From Lepidurus packardi (Eukaryota > Arthropoda > Branchiopoda > Notostraca > Triopsidae), in the NCBI GenBank assembly GCA_023053545.1, contig JAKZAN010000001.1, positions 13,284,024-13,348,023 of the forward strand: DNA of 64,000 nucleotides. The letters are read 5' to 3'. The notes below the pieces were generated by a model. It saw only the letters and a list, made by a program, of their open reading frames with translations, did not search any database and was not told where the DNA came from. Made by a program: the position numbers and the translations under genes. How positions within the stretch are numbered: position 1 is the stretch's first letter; every line of letters starts with the position of its first letter. Shown in pieces: positions 1-10,214 of this stretch.

Positions 1-107
1 CTGAATTATTTGGTGAATTGTCATGAATTATCCTTTTGGTGAATTATTTTTGTTTGAATTGTCTTAAGCATAGGCTAAGCGCCTTAACCTTCGGTGGAAA
101 TCGGCCC

Positions 108-197
108 TTAGGTTAGGTTAGGTTACGTTAGGTTAGGTTAGGTTAGGTTAGGTTAGGTTAGGTTAGGTTACGTTAGGTTAGGTTAGGTTACGTTAGG
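108..197 (+). repeat. Interstitial TTAGG telomere-type array
   Basis: Eighteen consecutive 5-bp units. Fifteen are TTAGG and three, at 123, 168 and 188, are TTACG. TTAGG is the ancestral arthropod telomere repeat. The G-rich strand runs left to right, so a real chromosome end would lie to the right, where instead there are 63 kb of ordinary genes. Unique sequence also lies to the left. It is therefore an internal array, not a telomere. Confidence 0.9.
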
Positions 198-891
198 TGA
201 TGTCGATTTGGAATAAATGTTTTGTCGAAAAGGAATGATTATTACATACATAAGATTTCCATCTTTTGTGTTGCAAATTTCCATGATACAGTGTTTTCCG
301 CGCGAAATGATTGCTTTTTTTTGGAATTACCGACCCTTAAAATGCCAGAAAAAATTGTTTGCAGGCAAAAACAAAAAATTCCGGTAAAGTGCAAAAACTC
401 CGAAAGAAAATATGTATTCATGAAGTTAATTGAAGGAATTATATTATTACATTCAAATAGCGAAAACTTACCGAAAGTAGTACGAATCCTTATGTTTTGG
501 CTGACAAAGGGTGTTGGAAACTTTTTTTATATGTTTATATGTCCCGAGTCCATAAAGCCGGTAGTGTCAAAGGGTAGGTAATTGAATTCGTCTATTAGGA
601 ATCACTGAAAGTAGTAAAGTTGTTATTATCATATTGTAATGCGATTTGAATTATGAAAGTCAATAGGATAAGCTTACCGAAAGTTCAACAAGTTTTTAGG
701 TTTCGGCTCGGATTTTCGTTTACCAATACCAATATTAGTAAAAAGTGGTGAGTTAACGGGTGGGTTGAACAGCAAACATCTGTTAGTTAGGTTTGTGGGT
801 GGTCCCGTAGAAGGGAACCAATCCGTGGTTTTTTCGTGTTAGTTTCATGCATGATGGTTTCATGCGATCCTGCTAATTTCATTCAGTAAGT
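198..891. other. AT-rich flank between TTAGG array and transposon
   Basis: No gene is recognised. A 119-codon open frame at 222-581 (+) has no recognisable domain and looks like chance or a transposon remnant. The motif CTTACCGAAAGT occurs at about 468 and again at about 674, so part of this stretch may be transposon end sequence. Confidence 0.4.
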
Positions 892-1089
892 ATAAGGACA
901 TATATACGTACGGAAGTTTCACGGCGCGTGGCTGAATTGTGAAATAGTGTTAATAGTAATCGGTGATAACTTGTAGTATATCCATATTGTTGAGTATCTT
1001 GTATTGTAATTGCTGACCATCTTGTCACTTTTAGTATACAGAATATTTAACTGCTTATCCGTAGGGTATAAGAATCGGAAATGTCGTGC

Positions 1090-4000
1090 TTATGACTTTG
1101 GGATTTCAATGTAAACAATTTTATGATCGGAGTAATATGTTTCGTATACGCCGGTTTTGGGTTGATTAAAACTGGTGTAAATATGATCTAGTGTTGACAT
1201 ATAGTCAGTGGTATAGGCGGTTATGTGTTGTTGAAGACGTAGGGGTTTAAGTATTTGTGTTACTTTCGATAAATCTGTTGCACGAGTGTGTATGTCTATA
1301 TTGAAATCACCTATAATTACTATATTTTCATAAGATGTATCTATATCACTTATTAAATTGTGTAGCGCATCAAAGAAATTTTCGACGTTGAACCCGTGGT
1401 GTCTGTACAAAACGTAGATTGCAAGTGATAGTTGTGCAATATGTAAACTGCAAAGTTCGAGGTATTTGTTGGAACAACGTCTAGTGAACATTCCGTCGAG
1501 TTTTGAATACATAACCATTCCATAAGGTGAATTTCCTTTGTGATTTGTAGTGAAATCCATACGGTGTAGATCAAAAGAATCTAGTTTATAATCAGCGTCG
1601 TAGTCTGCCGCGCATAAACGAGTCTCACATGCAGCAAATACAGTAGTTGCTTTGATGAACGGATCATTTACAAGGTCAAGGAAATGTTTACGCAATGAGA
1701 CTATATTTAAAAATGCAATCATTTTTGTTTTTGTATGAACAATAGATCTTGGATCTAATAACGTTAACTGTTGAGGTTTCGTTCGTAAACGATCCATTTC
1801 TTTTTTGGTGTCGGAGGAAATTTTAATACCAGGTTCATTGAGATCTTCTATAAAAAGTCCCTCAAGCCGTTTGGCCCTACTGATAGCAACGTAATGCATG
1901 TTTGACGTAGCTCTTCCTAAATTGACAATTACCTGCTCCATTGTTTGTCCTTGTGCACGGTGAATTGTTTTCGAGCTGTTTGGCCGTAGTGGATACTGGA
2001 GTCTTTCAAATTCAGCTCGGTTGTAGGTGTATCTACAAGTTATTGGAAATATTGGCGTCCAGTTAGGCTGAAGGGTACAATCTTGCTTGTAGAGATGAGA
2101 GTACTTTTGACGACACTGTTTTCCTATCGTCATTTCCTTGAACTCAACCCAAATAGGAGTATAAGCGGCTGACTGTAGAACTAAGCACTCGCAGACTGAG
2201 GAAGATTTCAATATTCCTTTGTCTGCAACTGGTAAGTGTAAAGGTAGTTTCTTAATAATGCATTCTGACCCATTAGCCAAGCCATCATTAACATCAGAGT
2301 TCATACTGTATTCGAAAGGCAAATCTATTGCTATATGTAAATAACGAATGCAATTGGTATTAGTAATTTTATCCGGCAGTGTGTTTAAAAGACATTTTAT
2401 ATCAACGCCTTTACACCCTCTTACTGGAAGGTCGGTACTGATAATTATTGCTCTCTCTTGTTTTGCGTTTTCCCATTCCTTTTGGTTGTAGAAATCAATA
2501 TCATTATTCCGGTAACTGATTCGTTGTACACAATTGGGAGACGTTGAAGTGATTCGGCTACGTAGGATAGAAATATCTTCAGGAGTTTGCTTGCCTTCTC
2601 GTAACCTGTTTAGGAGTTCCGCGAAGAGAAGGTCGTCTTTTTGACGCATGATCTGCTGTAGCTCAAACATTTTAAAGTTGTCTAACCAAAGATGCTCAGA
2701 TAAGCAGCGTGCTCCCGTATTCGAATATTTAAAAACAGGCTGAGCTTTCGTTGGTGGTAGTTGAAAGAGGTCTCCGACACACAATACTGATTTACCTCCA
2801 AATATCTGCGACGAGCCAAAAATTTCTTTTAAGCGAAAGTCAATGTAATAAAGCATATTTATTCCTACCATAGAAATTTCGTCTATTATGAAAAGTTCTA
2901 CATCGCGGAACAGTAAATATAATTCCGAGCGCACTTGAGATTGCAAACACAAAAAAGTATTATTAGCGTCGAACATTCTTCCTATAGGAATATGAAATGT
3001 GCTGTGTATCGTTGATCCGCCTACATTAAAAGCGGCTTTGCCAGTGTAAGCTACAATAACCACTTTCTTTGTATCGGGATTTGAGTTCGGACCTTTGTTA
3101 AAATAACGGGTTACACATGCGTCAATCGCTCGAACAACTAAACTTTTGCCTGTTCCGGCTCCACCGCTAAGGAATCTACAATAATTGCCAGCTTTTGTTT
3201 TATGCATGTATAACAGATCTAAGACAAATAGTCGTTGTTCTATATTTAAACAACGCATCATAGAGAAATACTCCTCATCTCGTATACCATACTTTTCGAC
3301 TGACGAAGCTGTTTTACCTAAGCTCAGATCATTAGGGTGGGTATTTGGTAAATCTCTTCCTATGTCTGCTTCAGGCATGCAGTTGTACTCAGGGTCGAAA
3401 ATTTGATTGGAATCAGTTTGCAATTCCTTCAGAGTTTCTTCGTCTTCCGATTCTGAACCGTTGAAAGTGTTATGATCCACTAACTCGTGTAAAGGTTTGC
3501 TCAGTATATCGTCTACAGCATCACTGCTGGGTTCAAAAAATTGGCGTTCTTTTTGAATACGGTTGAAAACATCACGCTGGAAAAATGTAGTCTCGTAAGT
3601 TTCTTGAGTTTTAAGATCATTGTGATCCCTCCATGGCCAGTACAACATGAGTTTACTATGGAAATATTTTTCAGGGTTTGTGTCACGACGGTAGTTCATG
3701 AACCTTAAGATTCGATGTTTTGTTCGTACATTATAGACCGAATGTTTCTTCTCTTTTTTGTCATTATCGAAAGACTCTTTATTGTCATCTTCAAGTTCTG
3801 ATTCGCCAGAGTATTCGGTTTGTTCTATACAATAACCATCGTCACCAACAATATTGGAATCATTGTTATGATATTTATGCGTGTAGTTTGTGACATATTC
3901 TGCTAAGCTTGTGTTCTCTAGGTAGTTCGGTCTCTTCGAATATCTATCTAAAAAATTTTCAGATATAACATTTTCGTTTTCATCGTCCATTTTCTTAATG

Positions 4001-7000
4001 ACTGCAAAAGGTTTCGAAAGAATTACTCTATCCTCAGGTTGACATGTGGGAACGAACACAACAGCCCTGCTGAATTTTCTTAAAGGCAACTGAAGAAGTA
4101 AAAAAACAGCTTCTTGCACACCAACCTCTGTGGAATTTAAGAATTTGTTGCCCACCATTCTAAACTTTTCTCTAAGCGTAAAATTTCCTTCATGTACTTC
4201 TTTTACCACGTTACGAAGAGTTTCGCTCATACCCTTTTGCGATTTGGTCATGTAACTTGCAATATATGAGGCAGCTGCGTAAGCATCAAATACATACTGA
4301 ATGTCCATATTTGCGTCCCAGAATTCTAGGAGTAATGGATTAAAAGCATTTACCATACATTCGTTAGGCGCACGTTTCAAGAACAATGTTGTTTTGGTAA
4401 TACGTGTTCGCAAAGCACCAATATAAGTTTCTAAATTAAATCCACACTCGCACAAAAAGGAGTCAAAGGTGGCAAATGTTTCACAAGAAAGGTTCATTAA
4501 TTCCTTAATTTTTTTCCAAGCAAGACTATATTTATTTATGTTGTCTTTTGGCTCGTTGGACTCGAAAGGTTTGAGCAACATTGTGTTCGGGACGGGAGGT
4601 TTCGGGAAAGCGAAGCGGCATTTCTTGTTTTTCCCTTTTACTTTACAGGTAAATGTGTGTCTGTGTTTTTGTACTTCAATGGCCTTTTCTGTGTACGGAC
4701 CAGATAATTGACAAGAAACGTACTTGTCTACATACCGGATTAAGGCTTCGTCGAACGACTGTTCATCTTGAAAATCAGCGCGTAAGGGTTGGTTATCACA
4801 CCAAACGAACAAATGAATATGGGGGGAGCCACGTTGTTGAAATTCCACACGTATTGCATAATCTTTAACTTTGCCAAGTGGTTCGATTGGGTCTCTGAAT
4901 AACTGTAGAAGTTTGTCTACGCGGTAATTAAAGTATCTTGCACAAGTGACGTTGTCTTTGAGTAAACGACATTTGTCTAACCATGCTAACGATTTAAGTT
5001 CAACATCCGTGTACAAGCGTTTATCAACCGTTTTTCCTAATATTCGCAGGAGGTCAAGCCATCTAGTTTCTGCTGCTGAAAAGCTTAAAAAAAATGCAGG
5101 GGGTCCCAGTTGACGAATCATGGCAAATAAGTCATGGCATACGCGCTGGAAATAAGGAGGCGATCCACGTACAGATTTTAGGAAATTGAAACCTCCGTCA
5201 AACTGCAATGAACGTAAGACTTCCGGGTTTTTCAGCATCCGTGCGTTAAAAGAAGTTCCTGGTCTTTTATCCTTAGCCTTTAAAATTCTCGTCCCGAAGC
5301 GCATAGTGTCAGCTATCTTCTTTATTTGTAGTTTCTTAACTTTGAAAAATATGTTAATTTCGTCTTGAGCAACACGACGATCGACATGTTGTAACTCAGC
5401 TTTGCAAAGAGAACTGTAAGAAACCGGTCGAGATCGAAAATGACCATTTGTATATTGATCGTTAGGATTGAGACAGTAAGCTGGTCTTGCAAAGCCACAA
5501 AAGATGTGAGGGAAGGCAAGTTCTTCGCAGTCCTTATCGCTAAGTATACCCAATGGTCGCTTGTTTTCTCCAGGTGCTATAATATGAATAACGTCGTCAC
5601 CTTCCCCATGTAAAAAATTTTCGTTCAATAATATAGTATCCATATTGACTCTAGCAATATCTTCAGAAATTTCTGTGTCACTACTATCACTGTGTGGCTT
5701 TGTTTTGGAAAATATAATAGAGTCCATTGATTCTGGATCTGATGCACCATCAGTGATGACGCTTTCTTCAACACACACTTCCGGAACATCTTCCTCTGGT
5801 ACAAATTGCCAATTCTCTGCAAATGAGATATTATGTTCAATAAATAATGGACGTGTGACTAGCAGTTTAGCTGCGTTACGCACCAAGTTAGGACGAACAG
5901 TTTCTACAAACTCTGGTCGAGTATAAGTTAACTTTCTTTTCAAGGCCACTTTTATTGTTTCAAAATCTCTAAATTTTCGCGGTAATTCTGTAATGGTTTC
6001 ATCAATATCATGTGGAATATTTACGACATTTCCTTTCAATTTTGACTGACCTCCTTGTCGCTGTGGTTGTAATCTTAAGAACATGAGACGAGGGGATATC
6101 AATCTTCGTTCCATAGGGTTTAAATCTTCAAGAACTTTAGGCAATTCTGGGAAGCCAACTTTATTTAGTTTTGACATTGGAGGAATTTTACCCTTCTGCA
6201 GATATCTGAAACACGTTATGCACACGAATTCGGTGTGTATGGCTCGAAAACACGAAACAAATAACTGGCTTGCGCAAGATATGTCATTATCGTTAAGTTC
6301 ATCGATGGCTGTTTGCAGTTTTTTGGCAGGAAACAATGAACGCTTAAAAAAAAGTTGGGAACAACTTCCGCATATAAAATCTGGTCCTTGACTCAGTAAA
6401 GTTTTCATCTTTTTCAAAGCTATATCAACACACGTATCTGAAGAATTTTCATTGCTCATAGAAATTAAAGGCAGTGTACTCTTGTTTATATCTATATTCA
6501 CTTGTTTTTCTTCGTGACGGTTCCCAGCAGAAGCGTTAATACGCGTTGTCTTAATTTCCGTTTTCATACAAACCAATTCTGGATCTTCATTATGCATATA
6601 AGGACACATTACTATGCTGGATTTATGACTAATACATACGTTATTGAAGTCCATAATGCATTCGAAGACACCAAGAGGCGATTGTCCTTTTAAGCAACGT
6701 GTTGTTTCTAAGGTAAAGCAGTAAATACTGAAGTGATGTAAGTCATTCAACCCAATAAAACATTCTTTCAGTACATTAGGCAGAGCAAAAGTAGTAATAT
6801 TTTTGATCTGAGCACAACGATCCAATAACGCACAATGCACGCTACAGCTCCGTTTTGCATTATTATGACTAGTGAAAAGGTTAATAGTGTCATTTTCTGT
6901 TTTAAAGATACCAATACAGTAATTTCTGTATTCAACGACGAAGTAACTACCCTCTCGCAAGGCTAAACTGAAGTACGTACTAAATTGTGAAGGTAAAACT

Positions 7001-9255
7001 TTTGTACACAAAATTCGTGAAAAACACGTGAACGAAAGTCCCATATCTGGGAAAGAAAACTTACTAGGTATCTTTGTAAGTGATATTTGAGACTTGTAAT
7101 CTGCGTACAAGTTATATAACGTCATTCCAATTTTACGTATATGTCGAATCATCTCAAAGTTAGTATAGTCAATTTGAAGTAGCCCTCTAAAAATAGCACA
7201 ACGTAACGCCAAAAATACAACAGTGAAAGCTACTGATTGACCACATTTGCGATCAATGTAAAAGTTGTCTGCGATTTCTATACCCTTACATAAAACAGAA
7301 TGCCGAACTAAATGGCTACGATTTGAAAGCTGTAAGCCACATTCAGGACATTCAAAACTCGTAATACTGGTGGATAATAAGTTTTGACAACTAAGCTTGT
7401 GTTTATGAAGCAGGGCTCGATTAACGATAGATTCACCACAACCTAGGCATTGCACTTCCTGGCTATTAGACGAAGAGTTACTGGTTATATTAGTATGGTC
7501 CTTAAGTAATGTTACGACTTTCGGAGAATGAGGATTTCGGATATCGTTCTGTAAGTCAGCTACTTTTGTCCCAACTTTTTGAATGAAGTTCTCTTTACTT
7601 AGAGTATCTGTTTGACAATGTTTCCCACTGTCATTTGCAGGTTTTAAGCATATATTCGTAGTCTGTTGAGAAAAAGGGAGACATATTTTGAAATGTCTTT
7701 GTAAATTCGAAGAACGAGTAAAAATCCTATAGCAGTTCTCACATACAAATTCTTTTCGCTCCTGTTCACTAATTTCTAAAATGTTACTCGGAAGATCATA
7801 CACTAAAGTTGCAGTATTCTTATTTCTTACATTAGCGCATGGTGCTGTACTTTCCTTATCCACATGAACAACTCCGATTTGTCTGTCAAATCCTGACTTA
7901 GGCGAAAAATGTGTTAGTTTGCAAAACGAGGAATGTCGATTTAATCCACGGCGCGTAGAAAATGTTCGCAGGCAATTCCCACAAGTATTTTCATTCTTTT
8001 GTGACGTTTCACTGCCACTAAGTCTCTCCTCAATAGTCTTGGCCTTACTGATCTGTAAGTCTTCATTTCCTTCACACTTTATATTCTTAGGAGCGTGCTT
8101 ACTGTAATAACTAAATGCTGAATCGTGAGTAGTTACCGTTGTCTTATTCTCTTTTGGCAAATCTGCATTCACTTTGTGGTATGTCATCACATTTAACAGC
8201 AATGTAGGCTGACAGCTGTCATCTAGATGTTGTACCTTTTTATTGTTAACGTTAATAATATCTTTCGGGAAAGCAAGGTCAGCATTCCTTTTATAGGTTT
8301 CTTTGCTAGCATTTGAACCAGTCAAATCAATTACTACTGGTACTTCGTTTCCATGTATAAGCGGAAAAGATTTCAACTTTTGCTTCATTTCAGTCGCGAT
8401 GGTAAGGTCTTCTCCACAAAATGAATTTTGACAATCGTTCTTTTCTGATTTCAAATTTTTCGTATTATTCATTTTCGATTTTTTCGGTTTCTCTGATGTC
8501 TTTTTATCAACATCAGCAGGAAGGCACATATTAGTAGCATAGCTAGCAGTTATATTACCGATAGTTACAGCCCGTGTTAGCCTTTCATTGCATATACCAC
8601 GACTACACCTACCTACAGTTTGTACAAGTGTATTCAGACGTGCATTTCCTAATTCTTTGCAACAAACTGGCACAATGTCATACTGCGGATTACCATGCGA
8701 TAACACCGAACCATACATGTTCCGTAGGTACCCAATTAATTCATGGAATTCTAGTTCTAGCAGGACAGCAGTACCCATACTATCAGGTTTACCAGAGGCA
8801 TCTCGTGCATGCGAATCAAAAAGAAAGTATTTTCCATTGCGCTCCATAATGCTTGTACAATGTGAGCAACTAATAAAAAGCACACCAGCACAGCTATGTG
8901 CAGCTCTTACGGAATCTTCCAAAGTGGTAGCATATGGATGAGTTTCCCGTGGACATATAAAACCAAACGCATCTTGCCCATGCAGAAACGTCTCTAATAT
9001 ACCAAATTCTTTAAAATCCAAGTATCCCGGTAGTTCGGCAGAAAAAAAATACCTCTCACGGTGCTCGTAAGTTCGGTATATTTCATCTCCCATCGTCATT
9101 ATATCACACATGTTTTTTTCAATCCACTCGTTAGGAGGAACCAAATAACTCCATGCAATAGATACAAAAGCCATCGGTGTGCACTGAGCACCACGACTAG
9201 AAGCAGAAAAAACATGCGCAAATTGCGAATACGGCGCTCTACAGATCAACCTCAT
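1090..9255 (-). CDS. Helentron Rep/helicase polyprotein with protease and endonuclease domains
   Basis: One open frame of 2,721 codons. (1) Residues 1-200: papain/C76-like cysteine protease fold with Cys25 in GAQC and a later FDSHAR His motif. (2) About 423-650: four zinc fingers, each C-x2-C-x12-H-x3-C. (3) About 670-870: a second, degenerate copy of the protease-like region. (4) About 1000-1150: Cys-rich DUF6570-like segment. (5) About 1330-1700: Helitron Rep, with HUH motif RGSPHIHLF near 1474 and the two-tyrosine motif YIASYMTK near 1662. (6) About 2000-2520: Pif1-like SF1 helicase with GGAGTGKS, FIIDEISMVG and a C-terminal TIHRAQGQT ... AISRAK block. (7) About 2560-2721: AP-endonuclease-like domain with GDFNID, LDHIYT and SDHK. 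Known biology: Rep nicks and joins single-stranded DNA and the helicase unwinds it for rolling-circle transposition. The protease and endonuclease roles are unknown. The start is the first ATG of the frame and could be further in. Confidence 0.9.
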   Translation of the reverse strand: MRLICRAPYSQFAHVFSASSRGAQCTPMAFVSIAWSYLVPPNEWIEKNMCDIMTMGDEIYRTYEHRERYFFSAELPGYLDFKEFGILETFLHGQDAFGFICPRETHPYATTLEDSVRAAHSCAGVLFISCSHCTSIMERNGKYFLFDSHARDASGKPDSMGTAVLLELEFHELIGYLRNMYGSVLSHGNPQYDIVPVCCKELGNARLNTLVQTVGRCSRGICNERLTRAVTIGNITASYATNMCLPADVDKKTSEKPKKSKMNNTKNLKSEKNDCQNSFCGEDLTIATEMKQKLKSFPLIHGNEVPVVIDLTGSNASKETYKRNADLAFPKDIINVNNKKVQHLDDSCQPTLLLNVMTYHKVNADLPKENKTTVTTHDSAFSYYSKHAPKNIKCEGNEDLQISKAKTIEERLSGSETSQKNENTCGNCLRTFSTRRGLNRHSSFCKLTHFSPKSGFDRQIGVVHVDKESTAPCANVRNKNTATLVYDLPSNILEISEQERKEFVCENCYRIFTRSSNLQRHFKICLPFSQQTTNICLKPANDSGKHCQTDTLSKENFIQKVGTKVADLQNDIRNPHSPKVVTLLKDHTNITSNSSSNSQEVQCLGCGESIVNRALLHKHKLSCQNLLSTSITSFECPECGLQLSNRSHLVRHSVLCKGIEIADNFYIDRKCGQSVAFTVVFLALRCAIFRGLLQIDYTNFEMIRHIRKIGMTLYNLYADYKSQISLTKIPSKFSFPDMGLSFTCFSRILCTKVLPSQFSTYFSLALREGSYFVVEYRNYCIGIFKTENDTINLFTSHNNAKRSCSVHCALLDRCAQIKNITTFALPNVLKECFIGLNDLHHFSIYCFTLETTRCLKGQSPLGVFECIMDFNNVCISHKSSIVMCPYMHNEDPELVCMKTEIKTTRINASAGNRHEEKQVNIDINKSTLPLISMSNENSSDTCVDIALKKMKTLLSQGPDFICGSCSQLFFKRSLFPAKKLQTAIDELNDNDISCASQLFVSCFRAIHTEFVCITCFRYLQKGKIPPMSKLNKVGFPELPKVLEDLNPMERRLISPRLMFLRLQPQRQGGQSKLKGNVVNIPHDIDETITELPRKFRDFETIKVALKRKLTYTRPEFVETVRPNLVRNAAKLLVTRPLFIEHNISFAENWQFVPEEDVPEVCVEESVITDGASDPESMDSIIFSKTKPHSDSSDTEISEDIARVNMDTILLNENFLHGEGDDVIHIIAPGENKRPLGILSDKDCEELAFPHIFCGFARPAYCLNPNDQYTNGHFRSRPVSYSSLCKAELQHVDRRVAQDEINIFFKVKKLQIKKIADTMRFGTRILKAKDKRPGTSFNARMLKNPEVLRSLQFDGGFNFLKSVRGSPPYFQRVCHDLFAMIRQLGPPAFFLSFSAAETRWLDLLRILGKTVDKRLYTDVELKSLAWLDKCRLLKDNVTCARYFNYRVDKLLQLFRDPIEPLGKVKDYAIRVEFQQRGSPHIHLFVWCDNQPLRADFQDEQSFDEALIRYVDKYVSCQLSGPYTEKAIEVQKHRHTFTCKVKGKNKKCRFAFPKPPVPNTMLLKPFESNEPKDNINKYSLAWKKIKELMNLSCETFATFDSFLCECGFNLETYIGALRTRITKTTLFLKRAPNECMVNAFNPLLLEFWDANMDIQYVFDAYAAASYIASYMTKSQKGMSETLRNVVKEVHEGNFTLREKFRMVGNKFLNSTEVGVQEAVFLLLQLPLRKFSRAVVFVPTCQPEDRVILSKPFAVIKKMDDENENVISENFLDRYSKRPNYLENTSLAEYVTNYTHKYHNNDSNIVGDDGYCIEQTEYSGESELEDDNKESFDNDKKEKKHSVYNVRTKHRILRFMNYRRDTNPEKYFHSKLMLYWPWRDHNDLKTQETYETTFFQRDVFNRIQKERQFFEPSSDAVDDILSKPLHELVDHNTFNGSESEDEETLKELQTDSNQIFDPEYNCMPEADIGRDLPNTHPNDLSLGKTASSVEKYGIRDEEYFSMMRCLNIEQRLFVLDLLYMHKTKAGNYCRFLSGGAGTGKSLVVRAIDACVTRYFNKGPNSNPDTKKVVIVAYTGKAAFNVGGSTIHSTFHIPIGRMFDANNTFLCLQSQVRSELYLLFRDVELFIIDEISMVGINMLYYIDFRLKEIFGSSQIFGGKSVLCVGDLFQLPPTKAQPVFKYSNTGARCLSEHLWLDNFKMFELQQIMRQKDDLLFAELLNRLREGKQTPEDISILRSRITSTSPNCVQRISYRNNDIDFYNQKEWENAKQERAIIISTDLPVRGCKGVDIKCLLNTLPDKITNTNCIRYLHIAIDLPFEYSMNSDVNDGLANGSECIIKKLPLHLPVADKGILKSSSVCECLVLQSAAYTPIWVEFKEMTIGKQCRQKYSHLYKQDCTLQPNWTPIFPITCRYTYNRAEFERLQYPLRPNSSKTIHRAQGQTMEQVIVNLGRATSNMHYVAISRAKRLEGLFIEDLNEPGIKISSDTKKEMDRLRTKPQQLTLLDPRSIVHTKTKMIAFLNIVSLRKHFLDLVNDPFIKATTVFAACETRLCAADYDADYKLDSFDLHRMDFTTNHKGNSPYGMVMYSKLDGMFTRRCSNKYLELCSLHIAQLSLAIYVLYRHHGFNVENFFDALHNLISDIDTSYENIVIIGDFNIDIHTRATDLSKVTQILKPLRLQQHITAYTTDYMSTLDHIYTSFNQPKTGVYETYYSDHKIVYIEIPKS

Positions 9256-9456
9256 GCTTTAATACCAGAAAAAACGAGCAGATGTATTATTAATTAACTG
9301 TGTAAAAGAAAGCAACCGTATAGTGAAATGTAAATAAATATTTTCAACCACGAATTACCTATCAATCGTGAAAAATCCAACAATCTCAATAAACAACGGA
9401 ATCCAGCAATTATCCAAATCTCCAACAAATAAATCGTCCGAATTCCAAAACTTCTA

Positions 9457-9880
9457 GTACATAAAATAGAAGTAATCAGCTCACGAAGGTAACAGGAAGT
9501 GCTGAAACATATGAAACTGTTATTCATTGAACATTACCTGATACTCCTAAAAATTCCAAAAGATAACCAGCCGGAATAATTATTCAGAAATTATCCACTT
9601 ATCATACGGGAAAGAATCGTCTAATGACAATGCAAACAATGAGTTCAGTTCGCAAAGGCACTGCAAACAGTACAGTACATAATATAAAAGTAATCAGCTC
9701 ACGAAGGTAACAGGAAGTGCTGAAACATATAAAATTGTTATTCATTGAATATTACCTGATACTCCAAAAAATTCAAGCCGGAATAATGATTCAGAAATTA
9801 TCCAGTTACCATACGGGGAAGAATCGTCTAATGACAATGCAAACAATGAGTTCAGTTCGTTCAGTTCAGTACTGCAAACA
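9457..9880. repeat. Two tandem ~210-bp repeats upstream of the Helentron ORF
   Basis: Unit 1 (9457-9674) and unit 2 (9675-9880) begin with GTACATAA and share most of their sequence. Shared parts include GTAATCAGCTCACGAAGGTA and, later, GAATCGTCTAATGACAATGC. Small indels separate them. They lie just upstream of the minus-strand ORF and are probably part of the element's 5' region. Confidence 0.85.
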
Positions 9881-10037
9881 GTACAAAACAAGAAACAAGT
9901 CTAATTAGCATTGCAGTCACAAAAATTAGAGCAGGTGACTGCCGGATCGGAGAAAACAAAAAACAAGAATTTTTCCAAATATCCAAGCAAGAAATCAATC
10001 GTCCAAACAGGAAAAATGTCTACCCGTTAGATATAAG

Positions 10038-10119
10038 ATAAGAAGAAATCAGTCCACAAAACTAACGTAAGTGCTGACATAAGAAGAAATCAGTTCACAA
10101 AACTAACGTAAGTGCTGAC
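10038..10119. repeat. 41-bp tandem repeat, two copies plus partial third
   Basis: Copies at 10038-10078 and 10079-10119 differ at about one base. A partial third copy follows. The unit starts ATAAGAAGAAATCAG and ends AAGTGCTGAC. It resembles the first 40 bases of the 210-bp units at 9457 and 9675, so one core motif is iterated at least four times on this side of the Helentron. Confidence 0.85.
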
Positions 10120-10214
10120 ATAAGAAATATCAGCATAGAAAGCTACCAATAAAAACAGAATACAATTTTAGCAATTGATCTTATTTTTACCTATGAGTCC
10201 TCAAAATTCAAACT

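Noticed and set aside
108..197. True telomere at the window start
   Set aside because: Only 18 units, wrong orientation for the left end, and unique DNA lies on both sides.
222..581. 119-codon open frame at the left edge
   Set aside because: AT-rich, no domain, no neighbouring exon; near a transposon border, so probably chance.
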